A stretch of DNA of 64,000 nucleotides from VRUG01 sp965372745 (GTDB lineage Bacteria > Planctomycetota > Phycisphaerae > Sedimentisphaerales > Anaerobacaceae). The notes under the pieces were generated by a model that had not been told where the DNA came from, searched no databases, and saw only the letters and a list, made by a program, of their open reading frames with translations. Made by a program: the position numbers and the translations under genes. This document shows positions 35,030 through 47,600 of this stretch, piece after piece; the first letter of the stretch is position 1; every line of letters begins with the position of its first letter. The stretch spans positions 1-64,000 of the forward strand of contig CBDVDM010000004.1 of the NCBI GenBank assembly GCA_965372745.1, written 5' to 3'.

Positions 35030-36745
35030 ATGATGCTTGAAGCCGGAAATGGTAAGAAAATATGTTTTGCAGGTGATACGGTTGTAAAAAAACCGTTTGC
35101 TATAGGTCAATCTTTGAAAAATGTTTTGAAATCTCACGATATAGCGGTATTTAATCTTGAAGGAGCATTTTCAAGGTTATGTCAGCCCTTGTCGAAGGCA
35201 GGGTCGCATATACTGTTAAAAGCTGAGTATCTTGCCCGGCTTGCGGAATGTTTTAATGTTGCTACGCTTGCAAACAATCATGTGATGGATTTTCAGGTTG
35301 AGGGGCTTAAAACCACAATTGAAGAATGTAAAAAAGCCGGTATTCACACGGTAGGGGCAGGTTTCAATGTGAAAGAGGCGTTTGCTGCACTTGATATTGA
35401 CAACTGTCGTATTATTTCGGTTGCAGAGCATGAATTCGGCGGAGCAGAGGAAAATAAGGCAGGCATTGCCACTGTTGATAAGCCGCATGAAATTTATAAT
35501 GCCATTAGAAAAGGATGTGAATTAGGTAAGCAGGTATTTATAGTTTCGCATGGTGGGTCAGAGTTGGTGTCTATTCCGCCTCCATATCTGAGAGAACGTT
35601 ATAAGCTGTGGATTGATTATGGTGCATCTGCTGTAATTGGTAATCATCCTCATGTAGTACAGGGTTATGAATTATATAAAGGCCGGCCGGTATTTTATTC
35701 GCTTGGCAATTTTATTTTTATAGAAAATGATTCGTTTGATAATTTTCCAAATACGAAATGGTCAATTGTAGTAAGTCTTGATACCTCGACGGGTAATATC
35801 CAGATAATACCCGTTAAATCCGATAGCGGTAATACGATAGATGTCGCTGAAGACAAGAAGAGGTATGCAGAAGAATTGGCATGGCTTTGTGAGTTGCTTA
35901 CGCCGGAAAACTATTTGAAGTTATATGAACAGACAGCTGTTGAGCTTTACAAGACACGGTATTCTGGTTTGCCGGTAACGGAGGTCAAAGATGCCGAAAT
36001 ACTGTTGCATTACCTGCGATGTGATGCACATCGTTCTATGATTGAGTGTGGTTTGGTTCAGTTGATTGACGAATTTGCAAATAGCAAATCGACCGCTTCT
36101 CTTGAGAAGCTTTATGATTTTTTTTATGGGTTTTGCGCAAAGAATATGCAGATGTGTGCAGAGGAGCGACAGCTTCTATGTGCGGTTTTAAAGGGGAAAA
36201 ACAGATATCTGGAGACAGGGTCTGGTTTTAGCACTATGTGGTCTTCCCGGTTTGTTCGTGAGGTAGTATCAGTGGAGGCGAGGAAGCCATGGTATGAGAA
36301 GCTTAAGGAATATCTGCAGAAATATGGAATTAATAATGTCCAACTTAATTTATTTCCACCTGAGCCGTGTGCTTATTATGAGGATGGCAAAGAAAAATGG
36401 AATAACAGGCATACAGTTGAAGGCAGTGACTATGGAACTGATGAAGAATTTAAAGGTTACCTGAAAGGGATAGAGCAGTTGTTGGACAGATATGATTTTG
36501 ATGTGGTGCTTGTAGATGGTCATGTAAGACAGCAGGTAGTGGAGATGCTTGTGAAGAAGAATTTCAAAGGCACAGTTTTGCTGCATGATGTGATTCCGAA
36601 GCGTGATTATATGAACCGTCCGATATTGGAACTTGAAGGTGTCGAGGTAGTCAGGCAGGCGAGGACACTTGCTGAATTGAGATTGGGAAAGTGCAACAGC
36701 GTTGAAAAGAATGAATGTGTGTCACAAGTTAATACAATATTTTGA
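35030..36745 (+). CDS. CapA-like phosphoesterase fused to a methyltransferase-like domain
   Basis: The 571-residue product starts with a CapA/PgsA-type domain (about 8-280): KICFAGDTV, IAVFNLEGA, TLANNHVMDF, VFIVSHGGSEL, VIGNHPHVVQGYELY and FYSLGNFIF, all motifs of the metallophosphoesterase-like capsule proteins. From about residue 385 it resembles a class I SAM-dependent methyltransferase: YLETGSGFSTMW (motif I), VVSVEARKPWYEKLKEYL, FDVVLVDGHVRQQV and GTVLLHDV. The combination in one protein is unusual. No signal peptide is seen, though CapA proteins usually have one, so it should act in the cytoplasm, perhaps on a glycan or glycan carrier. Confidence 0.68.
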   Translation: MMLEAGNGKKICFAGDTVVKKPFAIGQSLKNVLKSHDIAVFNLEGAFSRLCQPLSKAGSHILLKAEYLARLAECFNVATLANNHVMDFQVEGLKTTIEECKKAGIHTVGAGFNVKEAFAALDIDNCRIISVAEHEFGGAEENKAGIATVDKPHEIYNAIRKGCELGKQVFIVSHGGSELVSIPPPYLRERYKLWIDYGASAVIGNHPHVVQGYELYKGRPVFYSLGNFIFIENDSFDNFPNTKWSIVVSLDTSTGNIQIIPVKSDSGNTIDVAEDKKRYAEELAWLCELLTPENYLKLYEQTAVELYKTRYSGLPVTEVKDAEILLHYLRCDAHRSMIECGLVQLIDEFANSKSTASLEKLYDFFYGFCAKNMQMCAEERQLLCAVLKGKNRYLETGSGFSTMWSSRFVREVVSVEARKPWYEKLKEYLQKYGINNVQLNLFPPEPCAYYEDGKEKWNNRHTVEGSDYGTDEEFKGYLKGIEQLLDRYDFDVVLVDGHVRQQVVEMLVKKNFKGTVLLHDVIPKRDYMNRPILELEGVEVVRQARTLAELRLGKCNSVEKNECVSQVNTIF

Positions 36746-36762
36746 GTTTGAGAAGATGTTCC

Positions 36763-38655
36763 ATGTATTCAAAGTTTAGCGGTGTTTCAAAGAAGACTAT
36801 TGTGGAAGTAAAAACAATAGACAACAAAGTTATGAAATTGCCTTCATTACCTGGTGATGGTTCACTTGTAGAAGTTCCAGGTGACTTTTCAGAGATACGT
36901 AAGGATGTTCACAGGTGGAGCAATCCGAAACTTGCATATCTGGCATCGGCGGACCAGTGGCTTGGATTTGAGGAGTTTTTCAAAAAGAATGATGTGATGC
37001 AGTGTGATATTTTCTACTGTACGATTGGCGGTTTGGGAGGGATGAACTTGCTTGCATGCCTGAACCAGGTTAAAAAAATAATTTTCTATGATGTTAATGC
37101 GTATGCAGCATTAGTGTTCGATATGCAAATTCAGTTGATTAAACATTGTTCAAGTGTAAATGAATATATCTCTTTAACTTATCAGAGGCCTTTCGACTGT
37201 GCCAGGTACGATTTCGGAAATCAGAAGCAGTTTTTGCAATTGCCTGTTGAGAAAAAGTACGCGCAGGAACTTGAGAAGATTTTGACCTCGCAGGCTTACA
37301 ATACATACAACTATTATTATCTACCATATATTATGCATCTTCCCCTGCCGTTATATGATGGTCCAAGTATCCACTGTACACATTTAGTTCCGTTTTTCGA
37401 GTCAGATGATTTAAAAGCTCCGTTAGTTTCGGGACCTTTAAGTAATACGAACATCAATGTTAATACATTCTATGTTGGAAAGGGTTGGTTAAGTAATGAC
37501 AAAGCATTTCTTGCTGTCCGTGATAGATTGCTGAACTCGGAAGTTGAAGTGTTAATTGGTGATATTGGTCAGATAAAACCAGAAGGAGAGTTTCCCGGAA
37601 TATACATAACAAATATTTATAATACCGGTAAGAACAATGGGTATAAGAAATTTGCCCATATGTTCAGGTGGGTTATAGGGTATGATGACAACACAGATTT
37701 TGAGATCAAATATTATCCGAGTCACAATAATCATGATGTGATGGTGGAGTATGACAGGAGAATAGGAGCAGGAAATGGTAATCCTCATGCTACTTGTTGT
37801 CAGGCGATAGATAATCTGCTGGACCTGCATGGCAATCAGTTTCTTGAGGTTATCGAACCTCATCCAAAAGAGGGCATGAACTATGGTTTTAGATTTTATA
37901 AGGGCCAGAAAAGGATTAGTGTAGAGGATTATCTAAAGACAGATATTAATAATGAAGAAATTATTGCATTACATATTTTGCTTGGTGGTGGTACTTCTCA
38001 GCAATTGTGGCGGGATGTTTGTCGTAAGGCGGTCAGGGAATCAAAACGTTTTGTTATGATTTTCGAGCACAGTAAGGAATGTACGGATTGGCCTCAATGG
38101 GACGTTCACTATGACAATCTTCTCTCTCACGAGAAGCTGGACCAGTTTATTTATTCGCTGGATTACAGGTGGGAAAAATACGGCATGGCCAATGTGAAAG
38201 GTGATGTAAGTGACATACGTAATATTCTGTATTTTTTAGAAAAAGACCAGAATAGCGATATTGAGCTTCGATTCAGCACTCATGACATGATTAGTAATTC
38301 AGACCTTGTTCCAGCTGCTCAACAGGTTAATGAGAGTATTTTTGAATCAGGCCGGTCAGGCGATTTAAAGGCTGAAAATAATACTTTAGCATTGCGTTTA
38401 TTTGAGCAGGGAATGAGTGAGTTGTATTCAGGTAACAGCAAGAGGTCTTTAAGCTTTTTTAATCAGGCGGTGATGGCCTGCCCGGATATGCCTGAGGTGT
38501 ACTTTGCATTGGCTACGGCGTTTGCCCAGATAGGAGATTTATCTTCAGCCAGGAAGGCATGCAGGGAAGAACTGGACAGACAGCCGGAACATGACGGCGC
38601 CAGAAAACTCCTTGAGCGAATAGAAAAAGCCGTAAATGTAAACACAGCAGACTGA
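36763..38655 (+). CDS. Unknown protein with Rossmann-like motif and C-terminal TPR
   Basis: The product has about 630 residues and I do not recognise the main domain. Near residue 85 it reads CTIGGLGGMNLLACLNQVKK, then IIFYDVNAYAALVFDMQ. This resembles the SAM- or nucleotide-binding start of a Rossmann fold, with Asp ending strand 2. The middle contains conserved-looking His/Asp-rich segments (YYPSHNNHDVMVEYDRR). The last 75 residues form two TPR repeats (FEQGMSELYSGNSKRSLSFF). The ATG at 36763 is preferred to a TTG at 36742. The neighbours suggest a role in making or transferring a surface glycan. Confidence 0.5.
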   Translation: MYSKFSGVSKKTIVEVKTIDNKVMKLPSLPGDGSLVEVPGDFSEIRKDVHRWSNPKLAYLASADQWLGFEEFFKKNDVMQCDIFYCTIGGLGGMNLLACLNQVKKIIFYDVNAYAALVFDMQIQLIKHCSSVNEYISLTYQRPFDCARYDFGNQKQFLQLPVEKKYAQELEKILTSQAYNTYNYYYLPYIMHLPLPLYDGPSIHCTHLVPFFESDDLKAPLVSGPLSNTNINVNTFYVGKGWLSNDKAFLAVRDRLLNSEVEVLIGDIGQIKPEGEFPGIYITNIYNTGKNNGYKKFAHMFRWVIGYDDNTDFEIKYYPSHNNHDVMVEYDRRIGAGNGNPHATCCQAIDNLLDLHGNQFLEVIEPHPKEGMNYGFRFYKGQKRISVEDYLKTDINNEEIIALHILLGGGTSQQLWRDVCRKAVRESKRFVMIFEHSKECTDWPQWDVHYDNLLSHEKLDQFIYSLDYRWEKYGMANVKGDVSDIRNILYFLEKDQNSDIELRFSTHDMISNSDLVPAAQQVNESIFESGRSGDLKAENNTLALRLFEQGMSELYSGNSKRSLSFFNQAVMACPDMPEVYFALATAFAQIGDLSSARKACREELDRQPEHDGARKLLERIEKAVNVNTAD

Positions 38656-38692
38656 GAAATGCAGCAAAAAAACAAACTCTTAGAGAAATATT

Positions 38693-41600
38693 ATGGAAGA
38701 TATTCCTGTAGTAGTTATTACATATAACAGGGCCAAACATACGCTTGAGGTTTTAAAGGCGCTAAGAGACCATGACATAAAGAACATTTATATATTCTCA
38801 GATGCTCCGAAAAGGCAGGAGGATGTAGAACCGGTTTTACTGACGAGGCGCTTAATACACAGTGTTGACTGGACTAATCCCAAAATAATAGAGCGTACTG
38901 AAAATTTTGGTCTTGCCCGCAGTATAGTAAGCGCAGTCAACGAGGTATTTCAGAAATATGACAGGTTGATTTTGCTTGAAGATGATTGTGTTCCGCAAAG
39001 ATACTTTTTTGACTTTATGAATAAGTGTCTTACTAAATACGAGCACAACGAAAGAATTTTCGGCATCAACGGCTATACAGCGGCGATACCGGATGTATTA
39101 TTAAAGGATTACCCGTTTGATATATATTTTTATCCTCGGATAGGTAGTTGGGGTTGGGCAACATGGAAAAGGGCGTGGGCGTATTATGAGCCGAATCTGG
39201 CAAAAGTATATAATCAAATCATAACTGATAAGATTGATATTATGCAGGGTGGAACAGATATCCCTGGAAATGTTGAGAAATTATTAAGCGGCGAATTAAA
39301 AGATGTGTGGACATTAAACTGGGTTTTATCGGTATATCTGAATAGAGGTTATTACGTATATCCGGTAGCTTCGCAGATTCAGAATATCGGATTCGACGGG
39401 ACGGGAGTGCATTGCGGTAAGTCGCAGGTATTCAGCAATTTCTCGAATGATAAGCAGATAAACTCTCTGCCTGATGAGGTTATCCACAACCAGAATTTGA
39501 TTGATAACTATAACAGGATTTTCGGCAAACTCCCAGAGCGGCCAAAAGCTGATAAGATTCAAAAAGCTCGTTTTACTGATGTGCCGAAGACTCATTACTC
39601 ACAAAGTAAAACAGAATCAAGCAGGGGCCAGAAGGAACTTTCCATAGTTCATATTAATACGCATGACGTAGCCGGAGGGGCGGCGAAGGTCGCATGGCGG
39701 TTTGCAGAATTGCAGCGTGATGCCGGTCATAATTCAAATATGCTTGTTGGCAATAAGAAAAGCCGCTCGAAATATTCTTTTGAGTTTGCTAAAGAGCCTG
39801 ATATGTTTATTCAGCATCAGTGCAGACGTAAAGGCCAAATTGACTATGAATTTCAAGGCAGTTACAATCTGATAACAAATCCGCTTGTTCGAAATGCTGA
39901 TATATTACATTTGCATAATTTACACGGTTATTATTTCAATCCTTTCTCTTTGTCTGCACTTTCACATGTAAAACCGGTAGTGTGGACTTTGCATGATATG
40001 CATTCGGTTACCGGTCATTGTGCATATTCATGCGGCTGTGAAGGATGGCGAAACAATTGTGAAAGATGTCAGCATTTGAATATACCATATGAGATTCCGA
40101 TTGATACAGCTAAGCAGATAGTTCAGGATAAGAAATTAGTTTATGACCATTCCAGTTTGCAAATTGTTGTTCCGTCTGTGTGGCTGAAAAAGATAGCTGA
40201 AAAAAGCATTTTGAGAAATCATCCGATTGAGTTGATATATAATGGGGTAGACACTGATACTTTCAGGCCTTACGATAAAAAACAGGTCAGAAGAAAATTT
40301 GGTATCCCTGAAAATGCTCTTGTGATAGGTGCTGTTGCAGCGGGAGGAACGTTATCAAATTACTGGAAGGGTGGTAAATATACTCTGGCGGTATTGGATA
40401 CACTGCAGAATAAGTTGACTGATTGTGTTTTTGTTAATATTGGTGGAGACGGTGAAGCGAGCGACGACCCCAGGATTATAAATATAGCCCGGATTGATGA
40501 TGAAAGCGAGCTTGCGCAGGCATATTCAGCTCTCGATATATTCTTATTCACATCTGTAGCTGACAACTGTCCGCTGGTGGTGCTGGAGGCTCTGGCATGT
40601 GGTGTTCCGATGGTTACAGTTGATACCGGTGGTATACCGGAGTTGGTACGTCACGGAGTGAATGGGTATATCACATCATACGAAGACATTGCAGGGTTAG
40701 CACAGTTGGTGTTGAAATTGGCAGGTGACTCTAAGTTGCGTGAGAGCTTTAGCAGTAATGCCCGTCAGTGGGCAGTTACTAAATTTGAGCACAAACTGAT
40801 AGTTGAACAATATCAAAATTTATATCGTCGTTACATCCAGGAAATTAACAATAAGCCTAAGCGGGTGAAGCTATTTCCGTTGGATAAGGTGCCTAAAATT
40901 GTTCAAAGCCAGGCGTTTATAAAAGCGGAAGAATCGAAAAAAATGTTATCGAAGGCAGACAGGACAAGCCGCTCGAGAGCAAAATTTCTTGGAACAAGTG
41001 ATTCTTTTGCGACAGGCATGGGAACTTCAGCTCAAAACCGCAGGCCTGCTCGTTGTAAAAAAGTGAAGTATTTAGTATCGGCGATTGTCTCCACTTATAA
41101 TTCCGAGAGGTTTATACGTGGCTGTATAGAGGACCTGGAACGTCAGACGATAGCTGATGTGATTGAGATAGTCGTAGTCAACAGCGGTTCACAGCAGAAC
41201 GAAGAGGCAATTGTTCGAGAATTTCAGGAAAAGTATGACAACATCAAATACATCCGCACCGAGAAACGTGAATCGATTTATAAGGCGTGGAACAGAGGTA
41301 TTGAGATAGCAACCGGTAAGTATATCGCCAATGCTAACACTGACGACCGTCGACGGCAGGATGCGATGGAGATAATGGTTGGTGTTCTCGAAAGCAATCT
41401 TAATGTTGGTTTAGTGTATGCGGACCAGATTCTGACGTGTAGAGAAAACGAAACATTTGAGAATTGCACATCATCGGAAGAGTACGAGTATCCGGATTAC
41501 AAGGATGACCTGTTTTTGGAAATAGGGTGGTGCAAGATGGGCTCTCAGCCGATGTGGCGTGCGAGCCTGCATAAGGAGATAGGTTTATTTGATGAAAACT

Positions 41601-44600
41601 TTGAGATAGCCGGTGACTATGATTTTCTTCTGAGAGTTTGTGATAAATATAAATGCTATCATATTCCGGAATTTTTGGGAATGTTTTATAGAAGCCCTGA
41701 TACGGTGACACACAGGAAATCTTTCCGTTTGAATCAGATAGAAAATCCGCTTGCCAAAGCGCGGGTGCTGTTCAGGAAAGGGGTTCGTTGTTTCGAAGAA
41801 GGTAAATACAAGGAGGCTTTTAGACATCTTGGGATGAGTTTGCGATTTTGGTCGAGCAGGGAAGCGGCAAAATATCTTGAAATTGTATCGGAAAGAATAG
41901 GTAAGAAAAAAATATCAGCGGACAAAGCGATGGAACATCTTCCATCTATATATGAGGTGCCGGGTTCGACATTGGAAGAGCAGACAGAAAATTTTGAACT
42001 TGAGAAAGGTTATTTATGTTCAGGTGATAACGGGACGATTGTTTCAGCAATTATTTATCCTGATAAAAAGTGGCCTATACGCGATTGTCTGGAGAGCCTT
42101 AAGAGACAAACTATAGCAGAGAGACTTGAGATAATAGTGTTGATTGACAGCAAAGTCCCGGATGAGGATAAACAAACGGTAGAGCAGTTTAAGCGTGAGT
42201 GCGATAATATAAAATGTATTGTTGTCGAAGATACTGAGACAATATCTGCGGCAACAAATAGAGCGGTCAGGACAGCATCTGGGAAATATATCGGCCTTTT
42301 TAATGGAGAATACCGATATCGGAGCGATAGTCTTGAGTTGATGGTAAAGAAGCTGGATTCAGAGCCGGATGGAGCAGCAGTATTTATAAATGGACAGCTT
42401 AACCAAGGTGCTGGTAGGTCTTTTGCGAGTAAGGTTGGTTTTTCACACGACCGTTTATTGCGGGAGAATTATATTTTTCTGCCGGTGCTATGGCAAAAGC
42501 AGGTGCATGAACAATTTGGTTACTTTGATGAAGCGTTTGTTTTGTGCGGCTGTTATGAGTTTTGGCTTAGGATTGCCCAGAGATATAAATTTTTGCATCT
42601 GGATATTGAGCTTCGAGAGTCACAACAAAGAGAAATTGGTCATGAGGAAGATGCGGAAAAAGAATATATCAGGTGTTTTGAAACTGCGGTTATTAAAAAG
42701 GCTTATCAATATGCTAATTTGAATTCAATATTAATAGGTGAAAAAGGAGTAAGTGAAACTGAACCATTTTCCAAATGGTGTGAGACGAGTATCATCAGGA
42801 AAAAGAGAGAGGAAAAATGTGGCGGTGTATTTGATGGTGTCAGTAAAAAAAGTGATTTCAGAGTAGATAATGCGACACCATTACTGTCTGTAATCGTTGT
42901 TACTTATAACAAGCAGGCAGATTTATTTGATAATATCAAAGGACTAAATAAACAAACAGAGAAGAATTTTGAATTGATAGTAGTCAACAACGGGCAATCT
43001 ATCGAAAGGCTGACACAAAAAGATGACAGCTTAATGTTTGACTTGTGTTATGTTGAGTCGAAAGATAATTATGGTCCTTCGCTTGGGAGAAATATAGGTG
43101 CTCAGTTTGCGAGAGCTCCGTATATAGCTTTTCTGGATGATGATGCGGTAGCAGACGAAAACTTTGTTCGCAATATAGTCAGTCATTTCAGGAATTACGA
43201 TATTTTTGCTCTTAGAGGAAAAGTGCTGCCTAAGATAGGTTATTTTAATTCCATTTTTCTTGATTTAGGTGATGAGATTCGCCCGTCGACGATTGAGCAG
43301 GAAGGAAACTGCGCATTTCGACGTGATATTTTTTTCAAACGTGGTGGTTTTGATGAATTTTTGTTCCATGGTGAGGGTAGTGACCTGGCTTACAGGATTT
43401 ATATGGCGGAAGGCGAGAGGCTTGAATCGGTGCTGTATTTTCCGGATGTCGTTATTTATCATGATTCGTATGAGATGGGGCAGGATAATATTGAGAAGAT
43501 AACCCGGACAAATACGATAGGCCAGCTGTTATTTCAAAAGGACCCGGCAATAAAATCGTATTTGAATTATTTTGGTAGTTTTTATCCGGACAACAAAGAT
43601 GAGGTTGAAAAAAGTTATAACCAGCTAATGACTAATGTCTCGTTTTTGCAGGAGAAACATCCTGAAGAGGCGGTTAAATGGGCTGAAAAAGCTATAAAGG
43701 TCAAACCTGAAGCTTATACATGTCGTTATATTCTTGGCTCGTTATATGTGGAACTTGAAAGATATGAAGAAGGTTTGGTGACATTCGATAAAATACATGA
43801 AGAAATTTCAGAGGCATTGAATGAAGGTAATTGGCGTTTGTTGAAATTGAGTTTTAGTGACAGCACTGCAATTGGATTATGTTACTGTGACTCATGCCTG
43901 AAGCTTGCAGGCTGCTATTCCGGTTTGGGCAGATATGCGGAGGCCAAAAAAGTTTATGCAAATTTATTAAATGATTCTCATATTGGAATGTCAGCAGAAC
44001 AAAAGAAAGTTATTGAACTTGAGATGTCGGAATTGGATAAACCGCAGACATTAGATACTCGTGAAATGACCTCGGTGTCGCAAAATAATATTGTTCAATC
44101 GGAATGTGATGTGAGTATTGTGCTTTGTACAAAGAATCGGGCACAATTACTCGATAAAATGCTCGCAAGTATAGAAGATGCTGCCGAGGGTATATCTTAC
44201 GAGATTATTATAGTAGAAGGCGGGTCTTCTGATAATACTGTGGATGTGTTATGTAAACATGGTGTAACACAGGTATACAACGAAGCTCAACATTTAGGGG
44301 CGGGGAGACATTCTTGGCCGGAATTATTTAATTTCGGTTTTTCAAAGGCTCGCGGCAGGTGGGGGATGTTTGCAAGTGACGATATTGTTTTCGGTAAAGG
44401 TTGTATAAGCAAAGCCGTCGAATATTTGAATCGACAAAATGATACAATCGCAGGCGGTATTTTCTTTTTTAAGAACATAAACGAGAGACCTACTGTGGAA
44501 GAATCTGACAGAGGGAAATTTTTTGTCGGTATGGGCAGGGAATACAGGGTTTTAATGAACTATGGCCTGGTGAGGATGGATTATTTCAGGCAGGTTTCGG

Positions 44601-47600
44601 GGCTTGGAGAGGAGTATAAGTTTTATTATGCAGACAGTGACTTATGCTGCAAACTCTACGATATTGGTAAGCAGCTGATACCTCTGCCGGAAAGTTTTGT
44701 TGTCCATAATAATGCACCGGATGAGTTTAGAGAATCAAATGCACAAATCGGTGAATGCGACCGCGTTTTATATTGTGAGAGATGGATAGACGTTGCCGAT
44801 GAGGACTCGTCTCATCCCGGACGGCTTATATGGCAGGAAGAATTAGCTGATATGTTTAAATTGCCGGATGATTTGAAAGATGTTACCGGCGGAATTCAGT
44901 ATTTCTGGCAGGGCATTGCATATATGCAGCATGACAGGTTTGAAGATGCCTTGATGAAGTTTTCAAAAGCTATGGAACAGGGCTGTAGCCACTGGAAGGT
45001 GTTGTGGTGTGCTGTCAGGGCTGCTTTTGACTGTAAGCAATTTGCTTTTGCGGAAAAAGGCGTTCGTATTGTACTTAAGCTGGCTCCGCAATTTGCCCAG
45101 GCGAAAGAATTGTTAGCGAAGCTGAAAAGTGCCCAAACCCAGATGCCGTCTTCTATAGACAAATCAATTGTTAGGCCATCAGATATTCACGAGTTCGAAA
45201 GACGAATCAGTCCTTTAACTAAACAAAAACATGATGAGATATTGGATTGGGCACAGGATTGCGAAAAAAACTCTGAGCAGTTTGAGCAGCCGCAGCTTTT
45301 CGAGAATTCAGATGACCCGATTGTCCGTCAGGGTTATGAGCTTGTTAATGATGTTAAAAGTAAATTTGCAGGCAGGTATAAGCATCTGGAACAATTAAGA
45401 ATTTTAGTTCATATTCCATCTTTGGATGTATCGCCCGGCGGGTATTCTTTGTTTACCAATCTTGCAGTAGCTCTCGAGTTTATAGGAATCCATGTGCAGC
45501 CGCTGGGATGGAATGAAAGAATCGAAGACCATCTTGAAGGGTTCAGGCCGACAGTGTTTATAACAAATGACAGCGAAAGTTACCTGTCCAGAATTAACTG
45601 GGATGCGATAAAAAGATATCGAGGCTCAAATGTACTAAAGGTAGGCTTGACGGCGTCGGTTGAGACCTGCGGCAGGCCGCTGGCCGAAAGGATTGAATGG
45701 GCAGGGCAGCAGGGAGTTGACTTTTATTATAATTTCCGCAGTTCAAAATACCTGGAGCAAAGCGGCGAGTATAACAGGTTTTACGAAAACGGTTATAAAA
45801 TATTCAGTATTGAATTTGCTGCTAATCCCCTGATTCATTATCCGGTGCCGGGTATCGAGTCGGATTTGAACTATGTATTTCTTGCTTCAGTTAATCAGCC
45901 CAAATGGCAGAGATATTTTGCGTATCTGACGGAAATTCTGTCGAGATACCCGGGATTTCTGGATGGGCCTGGATGGCCGTTCATTGGAAAAAAAGCGACA
46001 AACTTAAATAAGGACCGTTATCTTTATGCCCGGGCGATGGCAGGTCTGAATCTCCATCTTGATGAGCAGATAGACCGAGCAGGTGAACTAAATGAGCGAA
46101 CATATATTTTGGCGGCATGTGGTGTTCCACAGTTGTTAGATAATCCTAAACTTTTGCCGGACAGATTTGACGGAAATGGTTTATTTATAGCTGATAGTCC
46201 GAAAGAATACTTCAGGCTCTTTGAATATATATTAGCCAATCCGAACGAGGCGAAACGAAGAGCTTTAATTGCCCAAAGAGAAGTTTTTGCAGGGCATACG
46301 TGGTTCCATCGAGCAGAGGGATTTGTTCTGGATTTAATGAGAGACTGTTTTGCTCAGGAACAATTGCCGAAACGGGTAACTCGTATTTCTAATGTTCCAG
46401 GCGAAACGAGCGGCGAAATCAGTAAAGTGGGCGGGTTGATATTCAGTAAAGACAGGGCTATGCAGGTTCAGGCAACAATTGAGTCGTTTTTAGTCAACTG
46501 CAAAGATAGTAACAGGATAGAGTTGAATGTTTTGTATAAGGTATCCAACCAATTACACAAAAGACAATATGATAAGCTGATAGAAAAATTCAGGGCTGTA
46601 ACATTTATTGAAGAGGGTGATTTTAGAGAGCAGGTTCCAGCTTTTATAAACAGCTGCGAGTATGTCCTGTTTCTGGTTGATGATAATTTGTTTGTTAAAG
46701 GTTTTAGTATTTCTGAAATAATCAAATGTTTGCGAGATAATAATGGCGCGATAGGTTTCTCGCTGAGGTTAGGCCGGAATACAACCTATTGTTATACTCG
46801 TGATGTAGGCCAGGCTTTGCCGGTTTTCGAGCAGGCCTGTGACGGGGTGTTGAAGTATGGCTGGGAAAAAGGGAGTTTTGATTTCGGCTATCCGCTTGAG
46901 CTTTCAAGTTCGGTTTACAGGTGTGAGGATATTAAGGAACTGCTGTCGAGATTGCAGTTTGAGAATCCGAATATGCTCGAAGAGTTAATGGCAGCTAATG
47001 CGGAAGTATTTGGTCAGGTGAGAGATAAGCTGCTTTGCTTTGAGCAGTCGGTGGCATTCTGTAATCCTGTGAATATGGTTCAGACGCTCTGGAGCAATCG
47101 CGTCGGAACTGACGTTAAATACTCGCCGGAAAACCTGGCGAAAATATTTGATAATGGTATGAGTATTGATGTTAAAAGGTATAGCAGTTTTGTTCCAGAC
47201 GCATGTCATCAGGAGGTGCCATTGTACTTTAAGCAGAACAGGCTGAAGCCCGCGGCATCCAATCGTAGTATTGACAAGACATTAGGAGCAAAGCCTTTGT
47301 TTTCAATTGTTATGCCTAATTACAATAAGGGCAGATTTATTGGCCAGGCGATAGAATCGGTTTTGAATCAAACCTTCAAAGACTGGGAGCTTTTGGTTAT
47401 TGATGACTGTTCGAGTGATAACTCTGTGGAGGTTGTCAGGAGATACTTAGGTGACAGGCGAATAAGATTATTTGAGCATGAACAAAGGCGGGGTGTGATA
47501 GGGGCGATGAAGACGGCTGTCAGTAATTTACGGTCGGATTATTTTGGAATACTGGACAGTGACGATTGTTTAGTCTCTCACGCTGTTGAGACGATGTACA

